From Aerococcus viridans (lineage in GTDB: Bacteria; Bacillota; Bacilli; Lactobacillales; Aerococcaceae): a stretch of DNA of 64,000 nucleotides. This document shows, piece by piece, positions 7,953 to 19,252 of this stretch. Within the stretch, counting starts at the first letter, position 1. Each line of letters opens with the position of its first letter. The notes beneath the pieces are model-generated. The model did no database searches, was not told the DNA's origin, and saw only the letters and a program-made list of their open reading frames with translations. The position numbers were made by a program, and so were the translations under genes. The DNA is taken from assembly GCF_001543285.1 (NCBI RefSeq), contig NZ_CP014164.1, forward strand, positions 2,108,001 through 2,172,000. The letters are read 5' to 3'.

Positions 7953-8679
7953 CTGCCTTAGCCTCCTCAGGATTTTGAGCGACCCAGTTTTCTTCAGCTT
8001 CTGATAATTTTGCATAATCCGGAATAAAGGTATCAACGTCCACTTGTTTCAGTGGTAATGCACCTAGGTGGCCAGCATGGATCAAACCTGATTCACTTGG
8101 GAAAATAATGGCTTCTTCACCAAATTTGGCTTCAATGTCTTGGCGGAAGGCTTCAATATCAGGGCTGACAAAATTCAGCGGTAAGCTTTGTAAGTCCGGA
8201 TTGTCTTTTAAGTAGGCCTCAACCTGGTCTAAAAACTGGGAAAATTGGCCGTGCAATGTTGTGAATAGTGGCGTAAAACGGTTGCCTTCTCTAAGGTAAA
8301 CAGTCGCAAAAGCCGTCTTTCTTCTGGCATCGATGAATGGGACGATTAAAGCTGGGCCACTGGTTGCTTGTACGTTGCCCGCTAACGCCATCAGGGTTGG
8401 TAAGGTAAACAAGGGAATGTTTAGCGTGTTGGCCATGGTTTTGGCTGCTGTTACCCCAATCCGCAATCCTGTATAAGAGCCCGGTCCCTCTGTAACAACA
8501 ATGCCTTCAAGGTCACTTGGTTGCCAACCGATTAATTTGAACATACTGTCAATTAAGGGGAGCAACTGGGTTGAATGTTTAATTTTGGTATTGGTGGTCG
8601 TTTCTGTCACAACCTGGTCCCCATCACGTAGGGCGACACTAAGAGCTTGAGTTGATGTATCAATTGCTAAAGTTTTCAT
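7921..8679 (-). CDS. tsaB: t6A biosynthesis protein TsaB
   Basis: TsaB (YeaZ) is the non-catalytic scaffold that dimerises with TsaD for t6A tRNA modification. The actin-like ATPase fold is evident: LAIDTSTQALSVAL (4-17), the KHSTQLLPLIDSM helix, and the family signature TEGPGSYTGLRIG (about 63-75). The length of 252 aa is slightly above the usual 220-240. AAAAGGTGG precedes the ATG. It heads the operon; its 3' end overlaps the next gene by 32 bp. The region upstream holds a structured repeat that would be part of its leader if transcription starts above it. Confidence 0.93.
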   Translation of the reverse strand: MKTLAIDTSTQALSVALRDGDQVVTETTTNTKIKHSTQLLPLIDSMFKLIGWQPSDLEGIVVTEGPGSYTGLRIGVTAAKTMANTLNIPLFTLPTLMALAGNVQATSGPALIVPFIDARRKTAFATVYLREGNRFTPLFTTLHGQFSQFLDQVEAYLKDNPDLQSLPLNFVSPDIEAFRQDIEAKFGEEAIIFPSESGLIHAGHLGALPLKQVDVDTFIPDYAKLSEAEENWVAQNPEEAKADEGTYVERTN

Positions 8680-8698
8680 AAAACCACCTTTTTAAAAT

Positions 8699-8920
8699 TT
8701 GGAGGTGCGAGAAAAGTCGTTAAGACTTGCACCCTTTTTTCACACTTGGCCGAGTTCGATTCTTGCACACTGACGTCAGATCTCGCACCCTTTTTAGTTG
8801 AGCTCGCCAGGGCAGACAGGTGTCCGCTTCAGAATAGTTTGTTTCACACTTTGTGTGATACGGCACTATTCTTCCATCGTCTCCTGTCTAAACGCCCTGT
8901 CTCACATCCTTTTTCTTAGT
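8699..8920 (-). repeat. Intergenic repeat array upstream of tsaB (GGGTGCRAG units plus hairpin element)
   Basis: Read on the minus strand, the region contains GGATGTGA, then the structured element at 8808-8899, then two copies of AAAAAGGGTGCRAG (plus positions 8783-8795 and 8727-8740). The same word recurs at 22800, 51320 and 51370. The last unit forms its own hairpin (GGTGCGAG with CTTGCACC) followed by a T run on the plus strand. No coding sequence is present. Confidence 0.6.
8808..8899 (-). ncRNA. Structured intergenic element, copy 1 (possible ncRNA or RNA-level repeat)
   Basis: A long hairpin built from four nested helices. P1 pairs CAGGGC (8808-8813) with GCCCTG (8894-8899). After a 4-base bulge, P2 pairs AGACAGG (8814-8820) with CCTGTCT (8883-8889). 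P3 pairs GAATAGT (8832-8838) with ACTATTC (8865-8871). P4 pairs TCACAC (8844-8849) with GTGTGA (8853-8858) around a 3-base loop. An 11/11-base internal loop separates P2 and P3. A second copy at 22709-22795 keeps the architecture with compensatory changes. No known RNA family was recognised by eye. Confidence 0.6.
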
Positions 8921-8942
8921 ATATCAAATTCTACCTTTTAAA

Positions 8943-8998
8943 TGTAAAAACAATTGACGTTCTTATAGTTTTTACCCTATTTGACCGTCAATTGTTTT
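8943..8998 (-). terminator. Terminator of the GPH-family symporter gene
   Basis: AAAACAATTGACG (8947-8959) pairs perfectly with CGTCAATTGTTTT (8986-8998) over 13 bp, with a 26-base loop. On the minus strand the stem runs into a T stretch. It lies just beyond the stop codon at 9021. Confidence 0.8.
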
Positions 8999-9020
8999 CA
9001 TTTTTATTTATATTTAAGGT

Positions 9021-10454
9021 TTAACCATTGTCAATTGTATGACCTAGGTCTTTTTGCATTTCGTGGTAGTCTTCTTTTGAGATGTTAAATACTAATAAGT
9101 ATGCAATAAACACCAAACCAAATCCAAACAATGGGAATAGGATTGACATGTTGTAGATTGCACTCACATTTGATGCGGTCCAAGTTGCTGCATTATTCAA
9201 CTCTAATGAAGGGGCTGCGAATACAATTAATAACGGTACGGCTGCAGATGAGAATGCTGTACCGATTTTACGACAGAAGATATATGAAGAATATAACGAT
9301 CCGTCTGAACGGAAGCCTTGTTTCCATTCGTTGTAGTCAATTGCATCTGAAATCATTGCCCATGATAGTAATTGGAAACCGAATGTAAACATATTCGCGA
9401 CTGCCATCAAACCAATCCAAACGTAAACATTTTCCACTGGGAATAATAACATTGTTCCATAGATTATCAAGCTACCAATTAAAGGTACAATGATGACTTG
9501 GCGTTTACCAAATTTACGTACCAGTGGTGTAACCAATAACACCCCAATCACTAAAGGTGCAATTTCAATAAGGGTGAACCATGAGAATAATGAGCCATCG
9601 TTGTATTTAACTTGTAATGTCATTTGGTGTAATTGTGATGCTGAGTAGATGAAGATTGTTTGTGCTGTACCGGCAATAATTTGGGCGATTAAGGCACGGT
9701 TTGAGAATAATGTTTTGAACGTTTTGAAGATTGACGGTTGGTTTTTGATTTGTGCCATATCTGGCTGTACACGTTCTTCTACATTTGCATATAACAAGAA
9801 GAATGAGATTAAAGCGACAACCCCTAAACCTAACATTACTGGGAACATTAATTGTCCTTGGAATTGTGATACGACTTGTCCGTCGACTACTTTATCTTGA
9901 TATATGATTAACGGAATAATTGCTACTGGTAATTTGGCAACCCCTGCACCAATTGAACGTGCTGTAGAAAGTTTTGTACGACCTTCAGATGAGTCAGTTA
10001 CTACTGAGTTTAAAGTACCATAAGGGATATTTACTAAAGTATAAGCAAAGTCCCAAGCCACATAAGAAATGGCACAGACAGCTAACTGCACACCATAGCC
10101 CATTGATGAGGTATCAAAGTACATAAAGGCTGAAATGATGGCTAGCAATGGACCCCCAACTAAAATGAATGGTTTATACCGGTCACCTTTAAAAGGTTTA
10201 ATCCGGTCAGAGAAATAGCCAACCAATGGATCATTCACAGCATCAAATACACGTATCAGAATCATTAAGGCAGCAAAGTGTGTCGCTTCAATTCCAATGT
10301 AAGATACATAGAAAATTGTAAGGTAGTAAGTTACAACAGAATAACTTAGATTACAACCAAAGTCTCCAAAAAAGTAACCAATAATATCACGGAAGCCAAA
10401 AGGGCGCTTATCAGTTGCATCCATCGTCGCCGAGTTTTCGTACGAGTTGCTCAT
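9021..10454 (-). CDS. GPH-family sugar:cation symporter (MelB-like, MFS fold)
   Basis: A 477-aa, 12-span membrane transporter of the glycoside-pentoside-hexuronide:cation symporter family. The N-terminal region shows the family pattern GYFFGDFGCNLSYSVVTYYLTIFY (split over about 27-50) and the cytoplasmic loop motif FDAVNDPLVGYFSDR at about 70-84, which matches the NDPxxGxxxDR signature. A second family block, WAMISDAIDYNEWKQG, lies around residue 365. AGGAGG precedes the ATG at 10454. It is a single gene with its own terminator and no adjacent glycosidase, so the substrate (a glycoside or uronide) cannot be fixed. Confidence 0.82.
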   Translation of the reverse strand: MSNSYENSATMDATDKRPFGFRDIIGYFFGDFGCNLSYSVVTYYLTIFYVSYIGIEATHFAALMILIRVFDAVNDPLVGYFSDRIKPFKGDRYKPFILVGGPLLAIISAFMYFDTSSMGYGVQLAVCAISYVAWDFAYTLVNIPYGTLNSVVTDSSEGRTKLSTARSIGAGVAKLPVAIIPLIIYQDKVVDGQVVSQFQGQLMFPVMLGLGVVALISFFLLYANVEERVQPDMAQIKNQPSIFKTFKTLFSNRALIAQIIAGTAQTIFIYSASQLHQMTLQVKYNDGSLFSWFTLIEIAPLVIGVLLVTPLVRKFGKRQVIIVPLIGSLIIYGTMLLFPVENVYVWIGLMAVANMFTFGFQLLSWAMISDAIDYNEWKQGFRSDGSLYSSYIFCRKIGTAFSSAAVPLLIVFAAPSLELNNAATWTASNVSAIYNMSILFPLFGFGLVFIAYLLVFNISKEDYHEMQKDLGHTIDNG

Positions 10455-10851
10455 GCTATTCCTCCTGTGTTTACGAAATTTACCTTCTGCACATTGTTAC
10501 ACGGCTATTTTACCAAATAAATTTGATAATTTTATTACATATTGCAACTTTACATAACCTTCACAAGAAACTAATATATACAATAAAGTATATCACTTAA
10601 GAAGTTTTCTTCTGTTTGAATAAACGCTTATAAAACTCAAAGAAAAAGACTTATTGATGGGCAATACAAACCTATTATTTGCCTATATTCTTGAAGTTAT
10701 CATATAAAAGATATCTCCATCACTTGATTCGAATTCGAAATGATGATATACTCGTTTTATAAGTTAATTCGAATTAGAAATAAGTGTTTAAAAAATGATG
10801 ATTAATTTTTAAGTTCCTAACCAAAAACCCCATTTTTAAGGAGGTCTTCCC
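10455..10851 (+). promoter_or_regulatory. Divergent regulatory region with two MhqR-type palindromic operators
   Basis: No gene lies in these 397 bases. Two perfect 12-bp palindromes occur upstream of the mhq-like operon: TTCGAATTCGAA at 10728-10739 and TAATTCGAATTA at 10765-10776, centred 37 bp apart. The core resembles the MhqR box of Bacillus subtilis (imperfect inverted repeat around CGAATTCG), which controls mhqNOP and mhqED, the same gene types found downstream here. AAGGAGG at 10838-10844 is the ribosome binding site for the GTG start. The regulator itself is not in this window. Confidence 0.6.
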
Positions 10852-11778
10852 GTGACTGAAATCATTGAAAAATTGCACCATATCACTGCTATTGTTGGCG
10901 CCCCTAACCAAGTGTTGACATTTTACCGTGACATCCTGGGTCTTCGTTTAGTCAAGAAAACACTAAATTACGACGACCCTTTCACTTACCACCTATATTT
11001 CGGTAACAATGAAGCTGACGCCGGGACCATCATTACCTTCTTCCCTTGGGAAAATGACCGCCTTGGTCAATTGGGTGACGGTCAATTGGCGACCAATTCT
11101 TTTGCTATTCCAGCTGGTAGTTTAGATTTCTGGGCTAACCGCTTGGAAGTCAAAGGCATTCAATTTTCCCGTGGCAGCCGTTTTGACAATGAGACAATTC
11201 TCGTCAAAGATTTCCATCATTTGAATATTGAGCTGGTTGAAAAGAATTGGGGCAAGGCTAATACTTACGCAGTCGACGACATTACGCCTGAGACGGCTAT
11301 TCAAGGTTTTGCTGGTGCGGTTTTATATAGTCACCGCCCTGACCATACGATTGAATTGTTCGACCAAATTTTCGGTTGGCATAAGGTGGGCGAGGACGAC
11401 CAATATATCCGTCTACAAGCACCTGGCAAACGGAAGGAATGGCTAGATATTCGAAAAACTGCTGATTCTTTTGGTAAAATGGCTATCGGTACAGTTCACC
11501 ACATTGCCTTTGAAGTGGCGGACGAAGAGGCCTTAAACTATTGGCTAGAAGTAGCCCAACAACGTGGTTACCACACTAGCAATATCAAGAACCGTGACTA
11601 TTTCAAATCCTTATACTTCCGCGAGCGCGGTGGAATTTTGATTGAATTAGCGACTGCTGGCCCCGGTTTTACTTGGAACGAAACGGTTGAAGAACTGGGT
11701 AGCCAATTATTCTACCCAGCCAAACATGAGGCGATTATCGACCAAATTAAAGCCAAATTGACACCCCTAGATTTCTAA
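10852..11778 (+). CDS. VOC-superfamily ring-cleaving dioxygenase-like protein (MhqO/MhqA type)
   Basis: A 308-aa protein with two tandem vicinal-oxygen-chelate modules (about 5-135 and 150-270), of the type annotated as putative ring-cleaving dioxygenase in quinone and electrophile stress. Predicted metal ligands are His10 (LHHIT), His217 (VHHIAF) and Glu265 (ILIELATAGPGF). The start codon is GTG, supported by AAGGAGG seven bases upstream. The next gene, an MhqD-like hydrolase, begins 14 bp after the stop, and two palindromic operators precede the pair. By analogy with Bacillus mhq genes, the operon should be induced by quinones or diamide-like compounds. The substrate is inferred, not shown. 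Confidence 0.82.
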   Translation: MTEIIEKLHHITAIVGAPNQVLTFYRDILGLRLVKKTLNYDDPFTYHLYFGNNEADAGTIITFFPWENDRLGQLGDGQLATNSFAIPAGSLDFWANRLEVKGIQFSRGSRFDNETILVKDFHHLNIELVEKNWGKANTYAVDDITPETAIQGFAGAVLYSHRPDHTIELFDQIFGWHKVGEDDQYIRLQAPGKRKEWLDIRKTADSFGKMAIGTVHHIAFEVADEEALNYWLEVAQQRGYHTSNIKNRDYFKSLYFRERGGILIELATAGPGFTWNETVEELGSQLFYPAKHEAIIDQIKAKLTPLDF

Positions 11779-11792
11779 AAAGGAGTTCATCT

Positions 11793-12410
11793 ATGAGTTA
11801 CGAATATATTTATCAAGCAGGAGAAAACCAAGCCGAAGCCAACACCCTACTACTTCTACACGGTACAGGCGGAACTGAGCGCGACCTACTAGACATTGCC
11901 CAATTCATCGATCCCAAGGCCAACATCCTATCATTACGTGGTAACGAGCCTGAAGGAGCAATGAATCGTTTCTTCAAACGCCACGGTGAAGGCAACTTAG
12001 ACATCGAAAACTTGAAATACCATGCTAAAGACCTGTATAATTTCATAGGAGCCTTGGCCGCAGAGAAAGGGTTCGATCCAGCTAAAGTAGTGCCAATTGG
12101 TTACTCAAATGGCGCAAATATTGCTGGCGGTGTTTTATACCTATATGACAATCCTTTTAGGGGCGCGATTTTACTCCACCCTATGGTACCATTTAGAGAT
12201 GAAACGATGCCAAACTTGACCCATACACCTGTCTTTATTGGTGCTGGTTTCAACGACCCAATCTGTGCACCAAGCGAAAGTGAAGAACTTAAAACCAGCC
12301 TAGAATCAGCTGGTAGCCCAGTTACCCTTCACTGGGAAAACTATGGCCATTCCTTATCTATGCCTGAGTTACAAGCAGCGAAAGGATGGTACGCTACCGC
12401 TGTTGGCTAA
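11793..12410 (+). CDS. mhqD: MhqD-like phospholipase/carboxylesterase family hydrolase
   Basis: A 205-aa alpha/beta hydrolase. The catalytic triad is clear: Ser105 in GYSNGA (103-108), Asp155 in GFNDPI and His186 in NYGHSLS. The early LLLLHGTGGTERDLL segment (19-33) provides the oxyanion region. It belongs to the phospholipase/carboxylesterase family that includes B. subtilis MhqD, a member of the MhqR regulon. It directly follows the dioxygenase-like gene and shares its operators. AAGGAG lies just before the ATG. The natural substrate is unknown. Confidence 0.82.
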   Translation: MSYEYIYQAGENQAEANTLLLLHGTGGTERDLLDIAQFIDPKANILSLRGNEPEGAMNRFFKRHGEGNLDIENLKYHAKDLYNFIGALAAEKGFDPAKVVPIGYSNGANIAGGVLYLYDNPFRGAILLHPMVPFRDETMPNLTHTPVFIGAGFNDPICAPSESEELKTSLESAGSPVTLHWENYGHSLSMPELQAAKGWYATAVG

Positions 12411-12433
12411 TACAAAAAAAGGAATGATAATCA

Positions 12434-12706
12434 ATGGATTCTGATCAATTATTAAAACGCATTAACGAGCTAGCTGCTAAGAAAAAAGCTAGCACGATCA
12501 CTGAAGAAGAACTAGTGGAACAAAAAGAGTTGCGCCAAGTTTACTTGAAACAATTCCGTTCAGCCTTCAATGACATTATCTTAAACACGCGGGTAATCGA
12601 CCCTGAGGGTACTGATGTGACACCGCGAGCCGTTCGCGACGCCAAGAAAAAACAAGCCGATAAACAAGAAACAAAGACTGAAGAATCAACAAATATAGAT
12701 AAATAA
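12434..12706 (+). CDS. DUF896 (YnzC/UPF0291) family protein
   Basis: A 90-aa cytoplasmic protein. Residues 5-65 match the DUF896 pattern: LLKRINELAAKKKA, then TEEELVEQKELRQVYLKQFR and VIDPEGTDVTP. The charged tail (residues 66-90) is low-complexity and rich in Lys, Glu and Thr. Family members are short helical-hairpin proteins common in Firmicutes, with no settled function. GGAAT ten bases before the ATG is a modest ribosome binding site. It is third in a row after mhqD and ends at a shared terminator, so it may be co-transcribed. Confidence 0.85.
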   Translation: MDSDQLLKRINELAAKKKASTITEEELVEQKELRQVYLKQFRSAFNDIILNTRVIDPEGTDVTPRAVRDAKKKQADKQETKTEESTNIDK

Positions 12707-12720
12707 AAGCTAAATATCAA

Positions 12721-12761
12721 AAAGATGGGTATCACCTAGCAAACCGGTGATACCCATCTTT
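12721..12761. terminator. Bidirectional terminator between DUF896 gene and bglA
   Basis: AAAGATGGGTATCACC (12721-12736) pairs perfectly with GGTGATACCCATCTTT (12746-12761) over 16 bp. The stem serves the plus-strand DUF896 gene and the minus-strand bglA remnant, whose stop is at 12770. Confidence 0.85.
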
Positions 12762-12769
12762 CTATTAAA

Positions 12770-16168
<3,399 letters not shown>

Positions 16169-16197
16169 TTTCTCTACTCCTCTTCTTTTATAAAATC

Positions 16198-16346
16198 TAA
16201 CTGACTATTGATATAAAAAAGACCCACAAATCTATTCCTGAAATACCTTAAGATGGGCGTATGTGTAGGGAGGTACACACACGCCTATCCTAAGCTACTA
16301 ATAAAATAGAAAATGCAGGTCTTGCCGGCCGAACCGTAACGAATCC
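16198..16346 (-). promoter_or_regulatory. LicT/BglG ribonucleic antiterminator (RAT) and overlapping terminator
   Basis: In the leader between licT and bglP, the minus strand at 16317-16346 carries a RAT-like sequence: GGATT-CGTTACGG-TTCG, ending GGCAAGACCT. This matches the BglG-family target. The 3' part AAGACC can instead pair with GGGTCTT, followed by a T run nearer bglP, enclosing a long inner hairpin (GGCGTGTGTGTA with TACACATACGCC). Binding of the antiterminator would block the terminator. The site looks intact although the protein that should bind it is not. Confidence 0.75.
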
Positions 16347-16373
16347 AGTATTTTTCCGTAACTAGACATTATT

Positions 16374-17231
16374 TTATTTTTTTCTATTAGCTGAGTGACT
16401 AACGAGATTGCCAATATGTAGGATTAAATATAATAATTCCATATCATTGACTTGCCAGCCCTTGGCTTCTAATAGGTATTCCTTAATTTTATCGGCTGCT
16501 TCTTTCTCTTTAGGATAGGAAATGAAGGCCAATTCCACCATTCGGTCATTTTTAACCGGTTGGTCATTTTCTTGCTCTTGTCCCTGGCGTATTAAGTAGT
16601 AACGAATATGGGTGACAAACCGCTGAAAATAAACTGAATTTTCATCGATGTGGATATTCGTTGCGAACTCAACGATACGAATAATATCGTTGGTCAATGC
16701 CATCTGTTCATAAGCAGATTGGTTGGCCGTTCGGTCCAGTTGCGCGTTTACAAAATGCAGGGTGATTGCAGCGACTTCTGTTTGCGGAAAATTCGGTGAC
16801 AATTTTTGTCGGACCAAGTCCACCGCTTCTTCAGCGATTGCATACTCTTTAGGGTAAATTCTTTTGATTTCCCATTGCATGGGATTCATCAAATTGGGAT
16901 CTTGTTTTTGCTGATGTATCGCAAACAAGATATGATCGGTAAGTGTGAGGAAGAGATTGGGATTAAAGGCTACATCCATTTTTTCTTTAAATAAGGATAC
17001 GATTTTATAAATCCAATATATTTCTTCATCACTGGCATTTGTCATCACCATCAAAATGTGTTCGAGATCAACGTCTCCTTCAGGATAATAACGTTTTTCA
17101 ATATTGTTGCCATCGATTGGATCGCCAACCTTGGCTTGGAAGCCTAACCCTTTCCCAATTAAAATTATTTCACGTCAGTCATCATCACTTGAAAACACGA
17201 CATTATTATTAATTCTCTTTACGATTTTAAA
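16374..17231 (-). pseudogene. licT: BglG/LicT-family transcription antiterminator, inactivated
   Basis: The complete protein can be traced: an RNA-binding CAT domain (KIVKRINNNVVFSSDDD, then REIILIGKGLGFQAKVG), followed by two PRD regulatory domains ending HIGNLVSHS. The codon at the expected start (17229-17231) is TTT, and no start codon lies in frame upstream. An in-frame TGA at 17175-17177 cuts the CAT domain after SSDDD. An ATG at 17054 could start a PRD-only fragment of 226 aa, which would lack RNA binding. The gene heads the bgl operon and should act on the RAT at 16317. The ISL3 element begins about 165 bp upstream. Confidence 0.82.
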
Positions 17232-17336
17232 ACAAGTTTCCCCACACCCTCTCTCGATGTTTTCATGGGAACAAGTTCTTATACACAAAAAAGACCAGAG
17301 CAATAATAAATTCTTCATATTCTCAAAATATTATAA

Positions 17337-17381
17337 AAATATGCCCTCAAAGTTACTCACACAACTTTGAAGGCATATTCT
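17337..17381. terminator. Long hairpin upstream of licT
   Basis: ATATGCCCTCAAAGTT pairs with AACTTTGAAGGCATAT with one mismatch. T-rich sequence flanks it on both strands. It probably ended a minus-strand gene that lay upstream before the neighbouring IS was inserted at 17397. Confidence 0.55.
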
Positions 17382-17525
17382 TATAGTTTTTCTATTGGTT
17401 CTATAATAAATAGTGTTGGTGAGAATTCATATTGAATCTCATTGACACTATTTTTGTGTACGCAAAAAGGACATGATATCCTTAATGCGTGTAAACCACT
17501 ACGAATACAGAAAGAAGGAAAAATC

Positions 17526-18866
17526 ATGTCCCATACATCTATTATAAAACAACTTTGCGGTATTTACGACAATAATATTGATATTACAATACCAAAATCT
17601 ATGCATCTGTTGCCACTTGAAAAGTATCATGAAATAAATCATTTCGTTTTACATGGGGTTCTTACGTACAAGCCTAAGGCTTGTATGCACTGTGGTGTAA
17701 AGAATACTGGTAATCGAGATATCATCAAACATGGCTTTAAACCAGCTATCATTCGATTACCGAACACAGCTACTAATCCTGTTTTACTTAAATTACAGAA
17801 GCAACGCTTTTATTGTAAACATTGTGCACAAACTTTTATCGCTGAAACACCATTAGTTGAAAAATTTTGCTGTATTTCTAAAACCATTAAAAGTCAAATT
17901 AGCTCCGAATTGGTTGAAACGCAATCTATGCGGTTAATCGCTAAACGTTATCATGTCTCTTCTCCAACAGTGGCCAGAACTTTAATGAAAGCAAGTATGG
18001 GACTATCACCTAAGGGAAATTATCTCCCGAATCACCTCGGTGTAGATGAGTTTAAATCGACTAATCGTGTAGCCAATGCGATGAGTGCTGTCCTTGTGGA
18101 CACGCATAATAGAAGGCTAATTGATATTGTCGTTGATAGAAAACAAGCGTCGCTCATCGATTACTTTTCTTCTTTTACCTGGACTGCTCGAAGCAGCGTG
18201 AAGACAGTTTCGATTGATTTATATACACCTTATCTAGAGGTCATCCGCACATGTTTCCCTAATGCGAAGATTGTCATTGATCGATTCCATATAGTAAAGC
18301 TGTTGAATGAAACAATCAATTCTATTCGTATTAAAGTGATGAATGCTATCAAAACAAGCCGTCCATCGGACTACAATAAACTCAAAAAACAATGGAAATT
18401 GTTGTTAAAGAACGCTGAAGATTTAAATTTCACGGATACACATTATGTTCGTCAATTTGGTGAAGCGATATCAGAACAACGTATTGTTGATTATCTTTTG
18501 AGTATCTCACACGAACTTTTAGTTACTTATACCCTGATGAATGAACTAAAATATGCCATTTCAACTCATGATATCAATATTTTCAATGAAATCCTACGTG
18601 GGACTAAGAACCAAACTTTGCCAAGTCGTACGAGAAGAACTATCAGAACATTAGCCAAATTCTTGCCTTATATACATAACGCTTTAAAATATACTGTATC
18701 AAATGGTCCTACCGAAGGTATTAATAATAAAATTAAATTAATTAAACGAACAGGTTTTGGATATTCGAACTTCCATCATTTACGTGCAAGAATTTTAGTC
18801 CAATTCAAATTAAATTACAAACCATCCAATCCTAAACCTTATACATTTGATGGGATGGCAAGCTAA
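17526..18866 (+). CDS. ISL3-family transposase, copy 1
   Basis: A DDE transposase of 446 aa when started at the ATG at 17526, which has AAGGA six bases upstream; the frame is open from 17442, but that start has no such site. The N-terminus carries two Cys-pair zinc-finger motifs (CMHCGVKN and YCKHCAQTF) and a helix-turn-helix around SMRLIAKRYHVSSPTVART. The DDE core includes LGVDEFKS, VSIDLYTPY and the C-terminal GPTEGINNKIKLIKRTGFGY block. It differs at scattered residues from the copy at 57999, so the two insertions are not freshly duplicated. The gene appears intact. Confidence 0.94.
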   Translation: MSHTSIIKQLCGIYDNNIDITIPKSMHLLPLEKYHEINHFVLHGVLTYKPKACMHCGVKNTGNRDIIKHGFKPAIIRLPNTATNPVLLKLQKQRFYCKHCAQTFIAETPLVEKFCCISKTIKSQISSELVETQSMRLIAKRYHVSSPTVARTLMKASMGLSPKGNYLPNHLGVDEFKSTNRVANAMSAVLVDTHNRRLIDIVVDRKQASLIDYFSSFTWTARSSVKTVSIDLYTPYLEVIRTCFPNAKIVIDRFHIVKLLNETINSIRIKVMNAIKTSRPSDYNKLKKQWKLLLKNAEDLNFTDTHYVRQFGEAISEQRIVDYLLSISHELLVTYTLMNELKYAISTHDINIFNEILRGTKNQTLPSRTRRTIRTLAKFLPYIHNALKYTVSNGPTEGINNKIKLIKRTGFGYSNFHHLRARILVQFKLNYKPSNPKPYTFDGMAS

Positions 18867-18896
18867 CCCAGGGATAGTGGTATATTTTTGAATAAA

Positions 18897-19016
18897 GAGG
18901 ACTGAAAGTGTACGTCCTTAGCCGTGAACAAGCATGAAATCGAGACTAAGGCTCGATTTCAAAGCAGAGAGACCTTGGCTCTCGCTGGTGCCACGGCTTT
19001 TAAGGAACGTACACTG
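18897..19016. repeat. Cloverleaf-like inverted repeats in the non-coding tail of the ISL3 element
   Basis: An outer helix pairs AGTGTACGTCCTTAGCCGTG with CACGGCTTTTAAGGAACGTACACT, with small bulges. Inside it are two hairpins: GAAATCGAG with CTCGATTTC (perfect, 9 bp) and a shorter GAGAG with CTCTC around ACCTTGG. The same layout is kept, with substitutions, in copy 2 at about 57840-57970. It belongs to the IS, lying between the transposase stop and the right end. Confidence 0.6.
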
Positions 19017-19252
19017 AAGGACAAAACACCATTTGTTAGAAATGTTATCCCATTGGTCACTTCCCTTGCCTAAAGGCAAGAAAAAAGCCAAACACATCAC
19101 AGCGTGCATGGCATTTAACTTTATTGATTTCTTAATTATTATTAAAAACTAAAAAACGTATTCGTGTGCTTTAAAATTATTTACCAACACTATTTGTAAA
19201 AGAACCTTTCTATTTTATAGGCTAGTTTAAAACTTTATAAGAAATATAAGTT

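Larger units (their letters stand above)
17397..19206 (+). mobile_element. ISL3-family insertion sequence, copy 1, with 8-bp target duplication
   Basis: An 1810-bp element. The left end begins GGTTCTATAATAAATAGTG. The right end, read inward, begins GGTTCTTTTACAAATAGTG, giving an imperfect inverted repeat of about 24 bp that also shares GTTGGT. The direct repeat TTTCTATT flanks both sides (17389-17396 and 19207-19214), the 8-bp duplication expected for ISL3. One transposase gene occupies the left part. About 340 bp after it is non-coding and holds a large foldable structure. The element separates the bgl operon from cfa. Confidence 0.95.
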
